Source: Acidobacteriota bacterium (lineage in GTDB: Bacteria > Acidobacteriota > Terriglobia > Terriglobales > Acidobacteriaceae). Taken from it: 64,000 nucleotides of DNA. Numbering within the stretch: the stretch's first letter is position 1; the number at the start of each line of letters is the position of its first letter. Position numbers and translations under genes: made by a program. The notes beneath the pieces are model-generated. The model was not told where the DNA came from. It saw only the letters and a list, made by a program, of their open reading frames with translations, and did no database searches. The stretch is from the NCBI GenBank assembly GCA_003225005.1, contig QIAN01000065.1, forward strand, positions 62,001 through 126,000. Reading direction: 5' to 3'. Shown here one piece after another: positions 43,601 through 53,255 of the stretch.

Positions 43601-44545
43601 CTACGAAAGATATCTTACCGTTTGCTCAATCAAGTCCGCAGTAGGCTTGTAGGGGTCTCCCGGCGCGTCGTACTCGATCGAGCAATATCCCTTGTATTTG
43701 TGCCGCTTCAAAATAGCAAACGTACGGGCAAGATCCACGTGCGTGGCTTTGCCCTGTTCGTTGACTTCGCCATCCTTTACGTGGCAGATGCCATAGGCGT
43801 GCGCAAACATGGCGTCCATCGCGCGGTAGGCATAGTCTTCGTCATGCGCATTCAAAGTGTTGCCAAAGTCCACCAGCGCGCGCAGCCACGGGCTGTTCAC
43901 CTTATCGATGACCTGCACCAGAAAGAACGGATCTTCACTCACGGGATTGTCATTCTCGAGATGCACCACGATGTTCCTTGAGGCTGCGTGCTCGACGACT
44001 TGCCGAAGGCTTTCCGCCAGCCGCTGGACGTTGGGCTCTGTATCTTTGGCTCGCGGAATGTTGGTACGAACACTGGGGGATCCGATAGCCACCGCTACAT
44101 CGATCCACTGTTTGCTATAGGCAATGGCCTTTTCACGTTCGGTGTGGTCAGCGGCGTACGGGCTGTTCTCGCCATCCACGGCGATATTCGCTACGCCCGC
44201 GTGAGCCTTGTCGACCGCCGCGCGAAATTCCGCCAGATATTTCGGATCCGTCGAGGAAAAGTGTCCGGTCCAAGGCTCGATCTTTAGGACGTTGAACTTT
44301 TCTACGACGTGAGCCGCGAAGTCTTTCAGTTCGATGGTCGGATTGCCGCTCTTGTGATCCGATCCCGCGATGAACTGGCGAAACGGATAAGATGCCACCG
44401 CAACACGTTTCCGCGGCTTGGAAGGAAACTTGATGGAAGGTTGAATGGCGCTTTCCGTGGCGCGTGATAAGGTCGGCAGCAGCCACGCTCCGGCAGTCGC
44501 GCTCGCGCACTGTCCCAGGAATCGTCTTCGAGTCGTCCCACTCAA
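43601..44545 (-). CDS. Tat-exported sugar phosphate isomerase/epimerase-like TIM-barrel protein
   Basis: A 314-aa xylose-isomerase-like (AP_endonuc_2) TIM barrel. The N-terminus has a twin-arginine signal, TRRRFLGQCASATAGAWLLP, with cleavage after about residue 30. Metal-ligand-type residues are in NIVVHLENDNPVSED, ALVDFGNTLNAHDED, GICHVKDGEV and YCSIEYDAPGDPYKP. Such exported proteins are common in Acidobacteriota and Planctomycetota and probably act on sugars or inositols in the periplasm. The exact substrate is unknown. The gene interrupts the mutase gene set. Confidence 0.88.
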   Translation of the reverse strand: MSGTTRRRFLGQCASATAGAWLLPTLSRATESAIQPSIKFPSKPRKRVAVASYPFRQFIAGSDHKSGNPTIELKDFAAHVVEKFNVLKIEPWTGHFSSTDPKYLAEFRAAVDKAHAGVANIAVDGENSPYAADHTEREKAIAYSKQWIDVAVAIGSPSVRTNIPRAKDTEPNVQRLAESLRQVVEHAASRNIVVHLENDNPVSEDPFFLVQVIDKVNSPWLRALVDFGNTLNAHDEDYAYRAMDAMFAHAYGICHVKDGEVNEQGKATHVDLARTFAILKRHKYKGYCSIEYDAPGDPYKPTADLIEQTVRYLS

Positions 44546-44656
44546 ACGGCGACAGTGTAACAGAATTGGTTCGGCTGGCGCATTGCCGCTCCGACTTGTG
44601 CTCGACTCCGCTCGGTCTTCGACAAGTCCGACGCGCGCCCTCCGCCCCCTTACTGA

Positions 44657-45195
44657 TCAGGCCTTGAGTTTACCCGCCGGCAGCTGGAATCCGATCTGGC
44701 TGCGAGGAACGTCTTCCGGAATCATAAGCTCCCTGATAGCCTCAATGAGTTCCTGAATCGTGGAATCATGCGAGTCGAGTCGGTTCTCCAGTTCATCGAT
44801 CTTTGCGGCGAGACTCCTGTTAGTGGCGAGCATTTCGCGCAGGCGCACGAAGGCACGTACTACGAAGACGCTCATCTGCACGGCCGCGAGGAATTTAGCA
44901 CCGTCGCTGCCATGATCGCGCCGTGCTCGATGAACGCGTACGGTGGATATCGCCGTCCGCCACTCCCCTTTTTTGAGGTCACAGATTGTGACCTCAAAAA
45001 CTTGTGCTCCTTGGCCGGGAGTTGGAACATGAAGTCGGAAGGGAACCTTTCCTGGTTGCGCTTAATCTGCTGGTTAAGATGCTTGACCGCCACGCCATAT
45101 AGCTCAGCCAGGTCAGCGTCAAGGATGACCCTGTGACGACGCAGGAACAAGATTCGCGACTCGACGGAAAAGACAGATCCTCGACGCTTTGGCAT
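44657..45195 (-). pseudogene. ORF6N-domain (phage-type DNA-binding) gene with frameshift
   Basis: Two minus-strand ORFs form one ORF6N-domain protein. The first part encodes ILFLRRHRVILDADLAELYG, KHLNQQIKRNQERFPSDFMF and the end AATVLNSSR, then goes out of frame into RPCR-stop near 44882. The second part, in another frame, continues exactly where the family does: VQMSVFVVRAFVRLREMLATN, then a coiled-coil ENRLDSHDSTIQELIEAIRE. A missing G in CGG(G)CCGTGCAG at about 44881-44886 explains it. Start is ATG 45195 or GTG 45228. ORF6N proteins come from phages and mobile islands. Either truly broken or a sequence error. Confidence 0.78.
44970..45000. promoter_or_regulatory. Perfect 31-bp palindrome inside the ORF6N gene
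   Basis: TTTTTGAGGTCACA (44970-44983) and TGTGACCTCAAAAA (44987-45000) are perfect 14-bp inverted repeats around GAT, inside the region coding for the SQSVTSKKG loop of the ORF6N protein. A related copy sits next to the gene's start at 45229-45256. See the findings for the possible operator role. Confidence 0.6.
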
Positions 45196-45228
45196 AGAGA
45201 GCAGTTTTGCCTTTTTTGGTTCCTTCAC

Positions 45229-45256
45229 TTTGAGGTCACAAATTGTGAGGTCAAAA
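45229..45256. promoter_or_regulatory. Operator-like repeat at the ORF6N gene start
   Basis: TTTGAGGTCACA-AAT-TGTGAGGTCAAAA lies immediately upstream (minus strand) of the alternative GTG start at 45228. Both halves carry the GAGGTCA box, and TCACA-n3-TGTGA is the symmetric core shared with the internal palindrome. The remaining gap to 45464 holds no gene. Confidence 0.5.
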
Positions 45257-45464
45257 TCATAATCTGAAGCAAGATCGGATTTTCAATTTGTAACCGCAGA
45301 TATTCGCCCAATCTCCCAATTTGGAAAAAAGATTGGGATTACATGAGATTGTGTTTTCGCGCAGACCTGTGGAAACTCAACCCGAATCTTCCGTTGAAGC
45401 CTCGGCGTATGACTCCGGAGAGCGGTTTTCCATACCGGTGACCCGCTCGGAAATACTGAAATAT

Positions 45465-47279
45465 TTACGTGATGCTGACTTCAGTATAAGTTCCGTAAAC
45501 TTGCCGCAACGCCTCGCAAATTTCTCCCACGGTGGTGTATGCGCGGACCGCGCTGACGATGTACGGCATGGTGTTGGCGGACGAAATCTTCCCATTCGAA
45601 CCGGATGCCCCAGCCCCGGCTCTTGGTTCCTGGGCAGCAGCTTTCTTGAGCGCGTCCAGAGCCCGGCGAACCTCTTCATTGGATCGTCGTCCACGCAGCG
45701 CCTTCAGCTTCGTCGATTGCTGGCGAGCGACGGTCTCGTCAATATAGAGAATATGCGGCGGTTCTTCTTCGATGGTGAACTCGTTGACGCCCACAGTGAT
45801 CTTTTCTTTGGCCTCCGCCGCACGCTGGTATTGATACGAGGCCTCGGCAATCTCCTTTTGCGGATAGCCGCGCTCGATGGCCTTCACCATGCCACCCATG
45901 GCGTCGAGGGTGCCGAAGTAGTCGAATGCACCCTTCTCCATTTGCAGCGTAAGGTTTTCGACAAAGTAAGATCCGCCCAGCGGATCCACTGTATGGGTTA
46001 CGCCAGATTCATAAGCGATGATTTGTTGCGTGCGCAGTGCGATACGCGCCGCTTCTTCTGTAGGCAACGCCAGAGCCTCATCGTAGGAGTCTGTATGCAG
46101 CGATTGTGTTCCGCCTAGCACCGCTGCCAGAGCCTGCAAAGCCACGCGCGCAATATTGTTCATGGGTTGCTGTGCCGGCAGGGAAACCCCCGCAGTCTGA
46201 GTGTGGAAGCGCATCAGCCAGGTGCGCTGGTTCTTCGCGCCGAAGCGGTCTTTCATAACTTGCCCCCAAATCTTGCGGGCAGCGCGATACTTGGCGATCT
46301 CTTCGAAGAAATCATTGTGTGCATTGAAGAAAAAGCTGAGGCGGGGACCGAAGTCGTCCAAGTCAAGGCCTCGGCGACGCGCCCATTCGACATACTCCAC
46401 GCCGTCATACAAAGTGAAGGCTAATTCCTGCAAGGCGGTCGAGCCGGCTTCGCGGATGTGATATCCGCTGATGGAAATAGTGTTAAAGCGTGGAGCGAAT
46501 TTCGATCCGAACTCGAACGTGTCGATTACTAACCGCATGGAGGGCGCCGGCGGATAAATGTATTCCTTCTGCGCGATGTACTCCTTGAGAATGTCGTTCT
46601 GGATAGTGCCGGAAATCTTGTTCCAATCCGCGCCCTGTTTTTCCGCGACCACCAGATACATGGCCCACAGCACTGACGCGGGTGAGTTAATCGTCATCGA
46701 CACCGTGGTTTTCTCCAGATCGATCCCACGGAAGAGAATTTCCATGTCCTCGAGCGAATCAATCGCCACACCGCACTTGCCCACCTCACCCTCGCTGGCC
46801 GGGTGGTCCGAGTCATAACCCATCAGCGTAGGCAAGTCGAACGCGACCGACAGCCCGCCGCCGCCGTGCTCGAGCAGGTATTTGTAGCGCTGGTTGGTCT
46901 CCTCCGGCGAGGCAAAGCCGGAAAACTGCCGCATGGTGAAAAGCTTGCCGCGATATCCGGTGGCGTGAATGCCACGCGTGTATGGCGGCTCGCCGGGATA
47001 GCCAAGATACTTTTCCGCGCTCCAGTCTTCGGGAAGATCGGCTTCGGTGTAGAGACAGCGTATTGGAACTCCGGAAATGGTAGTAAAGCGAGCGCGGCCT
47101 TGCTCGTCGCGATTGATGCCGGTAGGGGCGCCAATCGGCTTCTCCGGAGCTTTCTCCAGAGTCGGAGCCAAAGTCTTCTCCGCCCATGCCTTCTCCGCAA
47201 CGGAGGGGTGGCGTCCCTCTAGGACGTCGGCGATCGGACTTTCAACAACTTGGGGTTTCGACGATTTCTTTCCCGACAT
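45465..47279 (-). CDS. Acyl-CoA mutase large subunit (methylmalonyl-CoA / isobutyryl-CoA mutase type)
   Basis: Substrate-binding TIM-barrel subunit of a coenzyme-B12 mutase, 604 aa from ATG 47279 ([15 protein letters not shown]). The longer ORF upstream is not coding. Motifs: [95 protein letters not shown] and [20 protein letters not shown]. There is no C-terminal B12 domain; that is the separate gene at 42309. The HATGYRGK segment looks more like IcmA-type than the TMY..RPW of MutA, so the acyl substrate is uncertain. Confidence 0.93.
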   Translation of the reverse strand: MSGKKSSKPQVVESPIADVLEGRHPSVAEKAWAEKTLAPTLEKAPEKPIGAPTGINRDEQGRARFTTISGVPIRCLYTEADLPEDWSAEKYLGYPGEPPYTRGIHATGYRGKLFTMRQFSGFASPEETNQRYKYLLEHGGGGLSVAFDLPTLMGYDSDHPASEGEVGKCGVAIDSLEDMEILFRGIDLEKTTVSMTINSPASVLWAMYLVVAEKQGADWNKISGTIQNDILKEYIAQKEYIYPPAPSMRLVIDTFEFGSKFAPRFNTISISGYHIREAGSTALQELAFTLYDGVEYVEWARRRGLDLDDFGPRLSFFFNAHNDFFEEIAKYRAARKIWGQVMKDRFGAKNQRTWLMRFHTQTAGVSLPAQQPMNNIARVALQALAAVLGGTQSLHTDSYDEALALPTEEAARIALRTQQIIAYESGVTHTVDPLGGSYFVENLTLQMEKGAFDYFGTLDAMGGMVKAIERGYPQKEIAEASYQYQRAAEAKEKITVGVNEFTIEEEPPHILYIDETVARQQSTKLKALRGRRSNEEVRRALDALKKAAAQEPRAGAGASGSNGKISSANTMPYIVSAVRAYTTVGEICEALRQVYGTYTEVSIT

Positions 47280-47403
47280 GCTCAAGCAACCTCGATCCCT
47301 TTGATGATATGGGGACGGCGGCCGACGGGCAACATTACACCGGGCGCCGGAGCGACCGATTGGTCGGTGAACTCGCAACCTGCTGGCAACGTCACAGGAA
47401 CCA

Positions 47404-48294
47404 TCATGACTTTTCACCTGAGAGGCGTGAGAGTTCCCATGCTTTGGCGTATTTCCAGTACACGTAGACAGCATGGTGAAGGTGCAGCAACAGGCCTTCG
47501 CGGCCATCTAAGAATCCAAGACGAAAGAAATAGTTGTAAATAAACGTCGCCATGGGACGCAGCACGATGTTGTGCACGCTGAAACCGACCTTGCCTTTTG
47601 CTGCCACCATTTCAGCGCCTAGGGACGAGTAGCGGTTCATGTGGTCGATGTAGTCGGAGAGCGTCGGGTAGGAGTGGTGAATAAGCGCGCCGCGCAGATG
47701 TCGTGGCGTGGCCGTGATTCCGGCTCCAAGCGATTGTTGAAGCTCCAATGTTTCGTGAACCAGAGCGTCCTTGAACCTCGCCGCGCCGCGCCGGAATAGC
47801 CTTAGCTTGCGATCCGGCCAGAAGCCTCCATGCTTAATCCACCGCCTGAGAAAGTAATTGCTACGTGATATCCAAAAGCCGTTCACATAGAGCGGCGCGA
47901 GATGTCCGTCTGGTGTCTTCTGCGCGACCTTATGCATCGCGGGCCGCCGTCGCACCGTACTCTCGATCTCGTCGGCGAGCTCACTATTGACCTCCTCGTC
48001 TGCGTCGAGGGAGAGAATGTACTCGCCCGTGGCTTTATCAATAGCCGAGTTTTTCTGTCCGGCATAGCCCTTCCATTCCTCAACGTAAACCTTCGCGCCA
48101 AACGACTTCGCGATCTCCACGGTGCGGTCGGTCGAGCCCGAGTCGACGACGATTATTTCTCCTTTGCCCCCACTGAGCAGCGGCATCACGCTTTCAAGCG
48201 CACGGCCGATGTTGGCTTCTTCGTTGTAAGTGATGATGACGACCGAGAGGGTCACGGGGAGAGGATACCTTGCCGAGCAACGGAATGGGAACAT
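47404..48294 (-). CDS. Family 2 glycosyltransferase (WaaE/KdtX-like)
   Basis: Membrane-associated GT-A fold glycosyltransferase of 296 aa, probably acting on LPS core or another surface glycan. The nucleotide-sugar fold starts [20 protein letters not shown], with [20 protein letters not shown] and the metal-binding [35 protein letters not shown] is typical of the WaaE group. The C-terminal third has hydrophobic, membrane-binding helices ([14 protein letters not shown]). ATG 48294 is taken from the track; GTG 48255 (VTLSVV..) is an alternative start. No neighbouring LPS genes. Confidence 0.88.
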   Translation of the reverse strand: MFPFRCSARYPLPVTLSVVIITYNEEANIGRALESVMPLLSGGKGEIIVVDSGSTDRTVEIAKSFGAKVYVEEWKGYAGQKNSAIDKATGEYILSLDADEEVNSELADEIESTVRRRPAMHKVAQKTPDGHLAPLYVNGFWISRSNYFLRRWIKHGGFWPDRKLRLFRRGAARFKDALVHETLELQQSLGAGITATPRHLRGALIHHSYPTLSDYIDHMNRYSSLGAEMVAAKGKVGFSVHNIVLRPMATFIYNYFFRLGFLDGREGLLLHLHHAVYVYWKYAKAWELSRLSGEKS

Positions 48295-48354
48295 GGCATG
48301 GAGTTCAAGCTGAGCCGCGTTCCCCGCCCTGTTTTCGCGACTGCCCGCTGGCGG

Positions 48355-50505
48355 TTACATCTGTCCCCCCGGCTGGGCGGGCGCTGACTGAGGCGGTGCG
48401 GGCTGCTGAGGGGCTGCAGGCGGCACGTCCTGACGGGGTGCGACGTAAGGCACGCTGGGTAGCTTGGTGACCTGGCCGCGGGTGGCCCCAGCGACATCGA
48501 TGCCGGAATGTTCCAGCAACGCACCGGTGGCACGCTCGAGCTCAATGCGCGATTTCTCATAGGCGGCCTTGGCTGAAACCAGATTTGACTCCGTGCTTGT
48601 CAAAACCGAAGCCTGCTGCAACACCGCGGTTTGCGTAGACAACCCAACTTTAAGCTTCTCTTCCTCGGAGTTCAGACTCTCTCTCGCGAACTCAGCCGCA
48701 GACTGAGCGGCTTGGACAGCCGCGCGATTCTGCTTCACATCGAACTGCGCGTTCCGCACTTCAATGCGAACTTGGTTTTCGAGCTGGTGCTGGCGCACCT
48801 GAGCCTGGCGATATTCCAACTGGGCGCGCACCTGGTTAGCCTGAGCCTGGCGGTTGCGCAACGGTATATTCAGGGTCAGACCGACGCCCTTATCGGGGGC
48901 GGTTCCGTTAACCAGTTGTTTCAGAGTGCCAGGGTAACTGACCGGACCTCCAGTGACGAAAGGAGGTGCCGCGTTCTTGGGATTAAAGCAATCTGAGGTA
49001 ATGGTGCTCGAGCATGTGGGGCGAGCCACATCCCCACCCAGGCCAGATCCGCCGTAGTAAGCAAAAGCATCCAGCGTGGGCAGCATGGCATTCCGCACCG
49101 TCTTGTTGTTCAGGTTGCGAGTATCCAGATCAATGCGTGACTCTGCCAACTCTGCGCGTTGCTGGAGCGCTTCCGCAATCAATTCCAGCGTCGAAGTGGC
49201 CGGTTCCTGTTGCGGTACGAGCATCGTGGATGTCGGAATTACGTCCGCGTCCGCCAATACCGGATCTTCGATGCTGCGGCTAAGCGCATTTTTCATCAGC
49301 AGTTGCTGCAGTTCCAGGTTGTTCTGGGCCACGATCAGGTTCTGCTGGTCGGTGGCGACGGTGCTTTGCGCGCTAACTACTTGGATCGGAGGAACGGTGC
49401 CCACCTGTGCCTGCGTTTGGGTGTCGGTGTAGGCCTTCTGCGCGTAGGTCAGGGCTTCCTCCTGCACCTTCACGTTTTCGTAGGCGTAAACCAGATCCCA
49501 GTACATATTTTCGATCTGATCGACAGTAGTGATCACCTGCAGCCGGAAGGCGACGTTGGAGATCTTGCGATTGTTCTGGGCTATGCGAATGAATCGTGTG
49601 TTGGGAAGAATTCCGAAGCCCTGCAACAAGTTCTGGGTAAGCCTGAACTGGAAGTTGGCAGTCAGGTCGGGACTCAACAGCGTTGTTGGATTGTTGGTAG
49701 TGACGTGCGTGTTGTTGAATCCCCCGTTTAGCGTTGTGCCCCATTGGAAACCTTGGGTGTAACCGAAGTCAGCTGTGTAAGTATTTTGCGCTACGATGGG
49801 TACGGGACTGAAAATGCTCGTCGACTCCGTATTGTTCTTGTCTAATTGCAAGGTGCCAGTCAAGGCAGGATCAAAGCTGACAATGGGCGAGCCGATACCG
49901 AGCGTAGAGCTGACCAAGCCGTTCGTGCCGGTTCCCGCTCCCCCCGGGGCCACGGTCGTGCCTCCCGCGCCGGAGCCCACTGTTCCACCTAGCCCTCCAA
50001 CGCCGCCTCCCGGCGTATTCTGCACGACGCCTGTGTTCACGCCGAGAATATTCGCTCCTGATTTTGCACGCAGGATATCGGCGTCGGCGATATTGAGGTT
50101 GTAGCGGGCGATCTCCAGATCGAGGTTGTTTTCAAGTGCCAGCGCGATGGCATCGTCGATGGAGAGATAAATCTTGCCATCTTGCAGCAGCGAATCGATG
50201 CGCGCAGAGTTGCTCAGATTCACTTCAGCCAGAGGCCGCGGCAGGTAAGGCTGCAACAGGTTGGGGAACGCCGACCGCGGCTTGGAGTAATCCACAAGGT
50301 GGACCTGCTGCGGCTGCGCGGTTTTCTGCTCCGGCTGGGGTGTGGAAGGAACTGCCGGGGAAGAAGTATGCGGCGGTGCCGGAGAAGCTGCGGGCGAGGC
50401 GTTCTGAGCCAACCCGCAGAGCGATAGCGCGCACGTCAAGAGGGCGCACGCCACGATCCAGTGGGTTGCACGCGCGGGGGCAGAGGTCAGACGGGGCAAC
50501 AACAT
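48355..50505 (-). CDS. TolC-family outer-membrane efflux protein (copy 1)
   Basis: Outer-membrane channel protein of 716 aa with two OEP domains. ATG 50505 (MLLPRLTSAPARATHW..) has AGGAG eight bases upstream and parallels the MPLPRFAS start of the second copy; the signal peptide ends near CGLAQ. A Pro/Ser/Ala-rich segment follows, then the first helix DDAIALALENNLDLEIARYN. A long Gly-rich insertion (NTPGGGVGGLGGTVGSGAGG, part) lies between the first helix pair and the barrel. The C-terminal repeat has LTLNIPLRNRQAQANQVRAQ. Lacks a neighbouring pump and adaptor. Closely related to the gene at 50747-52822. Confidence 0.92.
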   Translation of the reverse strand: MLLPRLTSAPARATHWIVACALLTCALSLCGLAQNASPAASPAPPHTSSPAVPSTPQPEQKTAQPQQVHLVDYSKPRSAFPNLLQPYLPRPLAEVNLSNSARIDSLLQDGKIYLSIDDAIALALENNLDLEIARYNLNIADADILRAKSGANILGVNTGVVQNTPGGGVGGLGGTVGSGAGGTTVAPGGAGTGTNGLVSSTLGIGSPIVSFDPALTGTLQLDKNNTESTSIFSPVPIVAQNTYTADFGYTQGFQWGTTLNGGFNNTHVTTNNPTTLLSPDLTANFQFRLTQNLLQGFGILPNTRFIRIAQNNRKISNVAFRLQVITTVDQIENMYWDLVYAYENVKVQEEALTYAQKAYTDTQTQAQVGTVPPIQVVSAQSTVATDQQNLIVAQNNLELQQLLMKNALSRSIEDPVLADADVIPTSTMLVPQQEPATSTLELIAEALQQRAELAESRIDLDTRNLNNKTVRNAMLPTLDAFAYYGGSGLGGDVARPTCSSTITSDCFNPKNAAPPFVTGGPVSYPGTLKQLVNGTAPDKGVGLTLNIPLRNRQAQANQVRAQLEYRQAQVRQHQLENQVRIEVRNAQFDVKQNRAAVQAAQSAAEFARESLNSEEEKLKVGLSTQTAVLQQASVLTSTESNLVSAKAAYEKSRIELERATGALLEHSGIDVAGATRGQVTKLPSVPYVAPRQDVPPAAPQQPAPPQSAPAQPGGQM

Positions 50506-50670
50506 GGCATGGTCTCCTGGCATGAGAATTTCCTTCTTTAAGTTAACAGAGCGTTCCAATTCGAAATTCTGATGCCAGGGATGGGAGCAAGGCGTCACTC
50601 GATTCCATCTTGGGGCAGGGGAGCGGGTGAAAGAGAATGGATTTGTAAAGAATTGTTGCAGAGGATATCG

Positions 50671-50697
50671 AGGGAGCGCGGTTTTAACGCGCTCCCT
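50671..50697 (-). terminator. Perfect 10-bp hairpin between the TolC paralogues
   Basis: AGGGAGCGCG (50671-50680) and CGCGCTCCCT (50688-50697) form a perfect stem with a 7-nt loop, 50 bp past the stop of the second TolC gene on the minus strand. There is no U-tract, so it may stabilise the 3' end or separate the two transcripts rather than terminate efficiently. Confidence 0.45.
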
Positions 50698-50746
50698 GGT
50701 TCCTGGTGAATCCGGTTCGAGGGCGCCGCAGCCGATTGCCGGGACG

Positions 50747-52822
50747 CTACGGTTGCGGTTGTGACGGCGGAGCCGGTGGTTCCGGCGACGAGGGTTGTGA
50801 CGGCGTGGTCGATGATGGAAGGTCTTTGCGCGGCGCCACGTAGGGCACCTTGGGCTGGCGCGTCACTTGGCCGCGGGCGGCATCCTCAATACTGATGCCA
50901 TAGTGATCCAGAAGTTGACCGGTGGCACGGTCCAGCTCGACCTTCGATTTTTCGTAGGCGACCATCGCATTCACCAGCGTCGACTCCGCTGTGGCCAGCT
51001 GGCTCTGATTTTGCAAGACCAGCGTGGTGGTCGATGTGCCGAACTGATACTTTTTCTGTTCCGCGTCAAGCGACTGCCGCCCCAGCTCCACCGCGGCTCT
51101 AGCCGAATCCACACTGGCGCGGTTTAGCTGGACGTCGAATTGCGCGTTGCGAACTTCGACGGCGACTTGATTCTCAATCTGTTGTAGACGTAACTGCGCT
51201 TGACGAAATTCCAACTGCGAGCGGATCTGCACCGCTTGCGCGGCACGATTGCGCAGCGGGATGTTGAGCTGGAGGCCGACGCCCTTGTCGGGTGCGCTGG
51301 AATTTAGCAACTGGTTTAGCGTGCTGCCGTAGCCGGTTGAAGAGACGGGCGTGGGGGCGCAGCCAAACTGTTGCGGGTTCTGGTCCGCGCACAGACTTGC
51401 CGAGTTCTGTGCTCCGCCCAGGCCCGATCCCCCGTAATACGCGAAAAGATCTAAAGTCGGTAACAGTAAGCTCCGCACGGCTTTGTTGCTTAATTCGCGG
51501 CTATTCAAATCTATTCGCGACTCGACCAATTCCGGGCGATGGCGGAGCGATTCGTTGATCAGATCTTCAGCGGGAACGATAGGCTCCTGCGCCGGAACGT
51601 CCATGGTTGACGTCGGAATCACCTCCGCCGTAGCCAGAGTCGGATCTTTCAATGTGCGGCTAATCGCGTTTTTCATGAGCAACTGCTGCAACTGGAGATT
51701 GGTCATCGCCGTAGTCACTGCCTGTTGATCGGTAGCTACCGTGCTCTGTGCGCGCACCACTTCAATCGGAGCTAGGCTGCCAATCTCCACCTGCTTTTTC
51801 GTGTCCGAAAGCGTCTTTTGCGCAAAGGCGAGCGACTCGTTTTGCACCCGCACATTTTCGTAGGCAAATACCAGATCCCAGTAAATGTTCTCGGTCTGGT
51901 CAACCGAATCGGTAACCTGCAAGCGGAACGCGACATCAGAAAGTTCACGATTGTTCCTCGCGATCCGGATGAAGCGCTGGTTGGGAGCGAAGCCCAAACC
52001 TTGCAATAGATGTTGGGTAACCGTGGCCCTGAAATTCGAGTTGAGCTGAGGGCTCAGGCTGGTGAAGATGTTGTTGGTAGTGGCGCGGGTGTTGTTGAAG
52101 CCCACCGACAGGTTTGTGCCCCACTGGAAAGCCTGGTTGTAAGCGAAATCAACCGTGCCGGTATTTTGTATCAGCAACGGCACAGAGAAGGAACTACTTG
52201 TCTGTTGACTGAAGTGGTCTTCCTGAAGCGTGCCGGTGAGAACCGGATCGAAGCTGCCAATCGGCGGCCCGAAGCCAAGTGTCGAACTGACCAATCCATT
52301 GGTGCCGGCGCCAAGACCTCCCGCTCCCAGGCTGGTGCCGCCTGTGGCCGCGCCCGACTGCGCTCCGATGCCCCCCACGCCACCGCCCGGTGTGTTGAGC
52401 ACCAGACCCACGGGCGTGCCGAGGATAGTGGCTCCCGCCCTGGCGCGCAAGATGTCGGTGTCGGCAATATTCATCGTGTAGCGGGCAATGGCAATGTCGA
52501 GGTTGTTCTCGAGCGCCAGAGCGATGGCGTCGTCGAGCGCAAGATAGAGCTTGCCATCGTGCAGAAACTGTTCGATTCGTCCGGTATTGCTCAAATCCGG
52601 CGGTGGCAGACGCCTGGGCCGGTAGGGACCAATCGGATTCGGAAAGTGTGATACCGGTTTGGCATAGTTCAGCGCTCCCACGCGCTCGGTCTCTGCTGCA
52701 GCCGAGGTTTGAGGGGTCGGAGCGGAGGGAACGTCTTGTCCCCAGCAGGAGATTGCTAGACTTCCGCAAAAAATCAAGCGAATGGCAAGCTGCAGGGTCG
52801 AAGCGAAACGAGGCAATGGCAT
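50747..52822 (-). CDS. TolC-family outer-membrane efflux protein (copy 2)
   Basis: Outer-membrane channel protein of 691 aa, a tandem paralogue of copy 1. Signal peptide MPLPRFASTLQLAIRLIFCG..CWGQ is followed by YAKPVSHFPNPIGPYRPRRL, then helix DDAIALALENNLDIAIARYT, the same Gly-rich insert (NTPGGGVGGIGAQSGAATGG) and the second OEP repeat (LQLNIPLRNRAAQAVQIRSQ). Pro-rich C-terminus (PSQPSSPEPPAPPSQPQP). With copy 1 it may form alternative channels for one or more efflux systems encoded elsewhere. Confidence 0.92.
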   Translation of the reverse strand: MPLPRFASTLQLAIRLIFCGSLAISCWGQDVPSAPTPQTSAAAETERVGALNYAKPVSHFPNPIGPYRPRRLPPPDLSNTGRIEQFLHDGKLYLALDDAIALALENNLDIAIARYTMNIADTDILRARAGATILGTPVGLVLNTPGGGVGGIGAQSGAATGGTSLGAGGLGAGTNGLVSSTLGFGPPIGSFDPVLTGTLQEDHFSQQTSSSFSVPLLIQNTGTVDFAYNQAFQWGTNLSVGFNNTRATTNNIFTSLSPQLNSNFRATVTQHLLQGLGFAPNQRFIRIARNNRELSDVAFRLQVTDSVDQTENIYWDLVFAYENVRVQNESLAFAQKTLSDTKKQVEIGSLAPIEVVRAQSTVATDQQAVTTAMTNLQLQQLLMKNAISRTLKDPTLATAEVIPTSTMDVPAQEPIVPAEDLINESLRHRPELVESRIDLNSRELSNKAVRSLLLPTLDLFAYYGGSGLGGAQNSASLCADQNPQQFGCAPTPVSSTGYGSTLNQLLNSSAPDKGVGLQLNIPLRNRAAQAVQIRSQLEFRQAQLRLQQIENQVAVEVRNAQFDVQLNRASVDSARAAVELGRQSLDAEQKKYQFGTSTTTLVLQNQSQLATAESTLVNAMVAYEKSKVELDRATGQLLDHYGISIEDAARGQVTRQPKVPYVAPRKDLPSSTTPSQPSSPEPPAPPSQPQP

Positions 52823-53255
52823 CTACTTGTCTCCGTTCATAAGAGCTTGTAGCTAAAAGACTTCGTTTTTACCTGGGACAGCCGGACTCATTCGAAAACA
52901 GTCCGGGGAATTAGCTCTGGTTCATGCCTTGATACGCATACAACGCGCTGATGGTTCCTGCAAGCTTCGGCGAAATGGCGGTTCCCTTCTCGCGAAACGC
53001 TTGCGCCACTCTAAGGATGTGATAGTCCCAATTCGAAGAACTGGCATGTCAAACTGCGAAATCCTGCGAAGTGAACTAGTATATCCGACGCGCTCAGAAC
53101 CTCTGGCAGAGACAAACCGGACTTGTGACTGATCGACTCCAGAACCAGCGCCACCGTCAGCAAAAACCTGCATAGCGTTGCCGGTTGTAATCCGGCTTGG
53201 CACACGAAAACACTTAGATGAACCGATGTCGTGGCAGGACTCGAAAGATCGCAAC
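52823..53255. other. Intergenic region, no gene seen
   Basis: This 433-bp gap separates the divergent TolC copy 2 (start 52822) and truA (start 53256). The small ORFs on both strands lack ribosome sites and plausible protein character. No clear promoter, palindrome or tRNA was seen. Confidence 0.5.

Noticed and set aside
45290-45345. CCCAATC..GATTGGG inverted repeat downstream of the mutase gene
   Set aside because: The T-run is in the loop rather than after the stem on the relevant strand, so it does not look like a terminator, and arms are only 7 bp.
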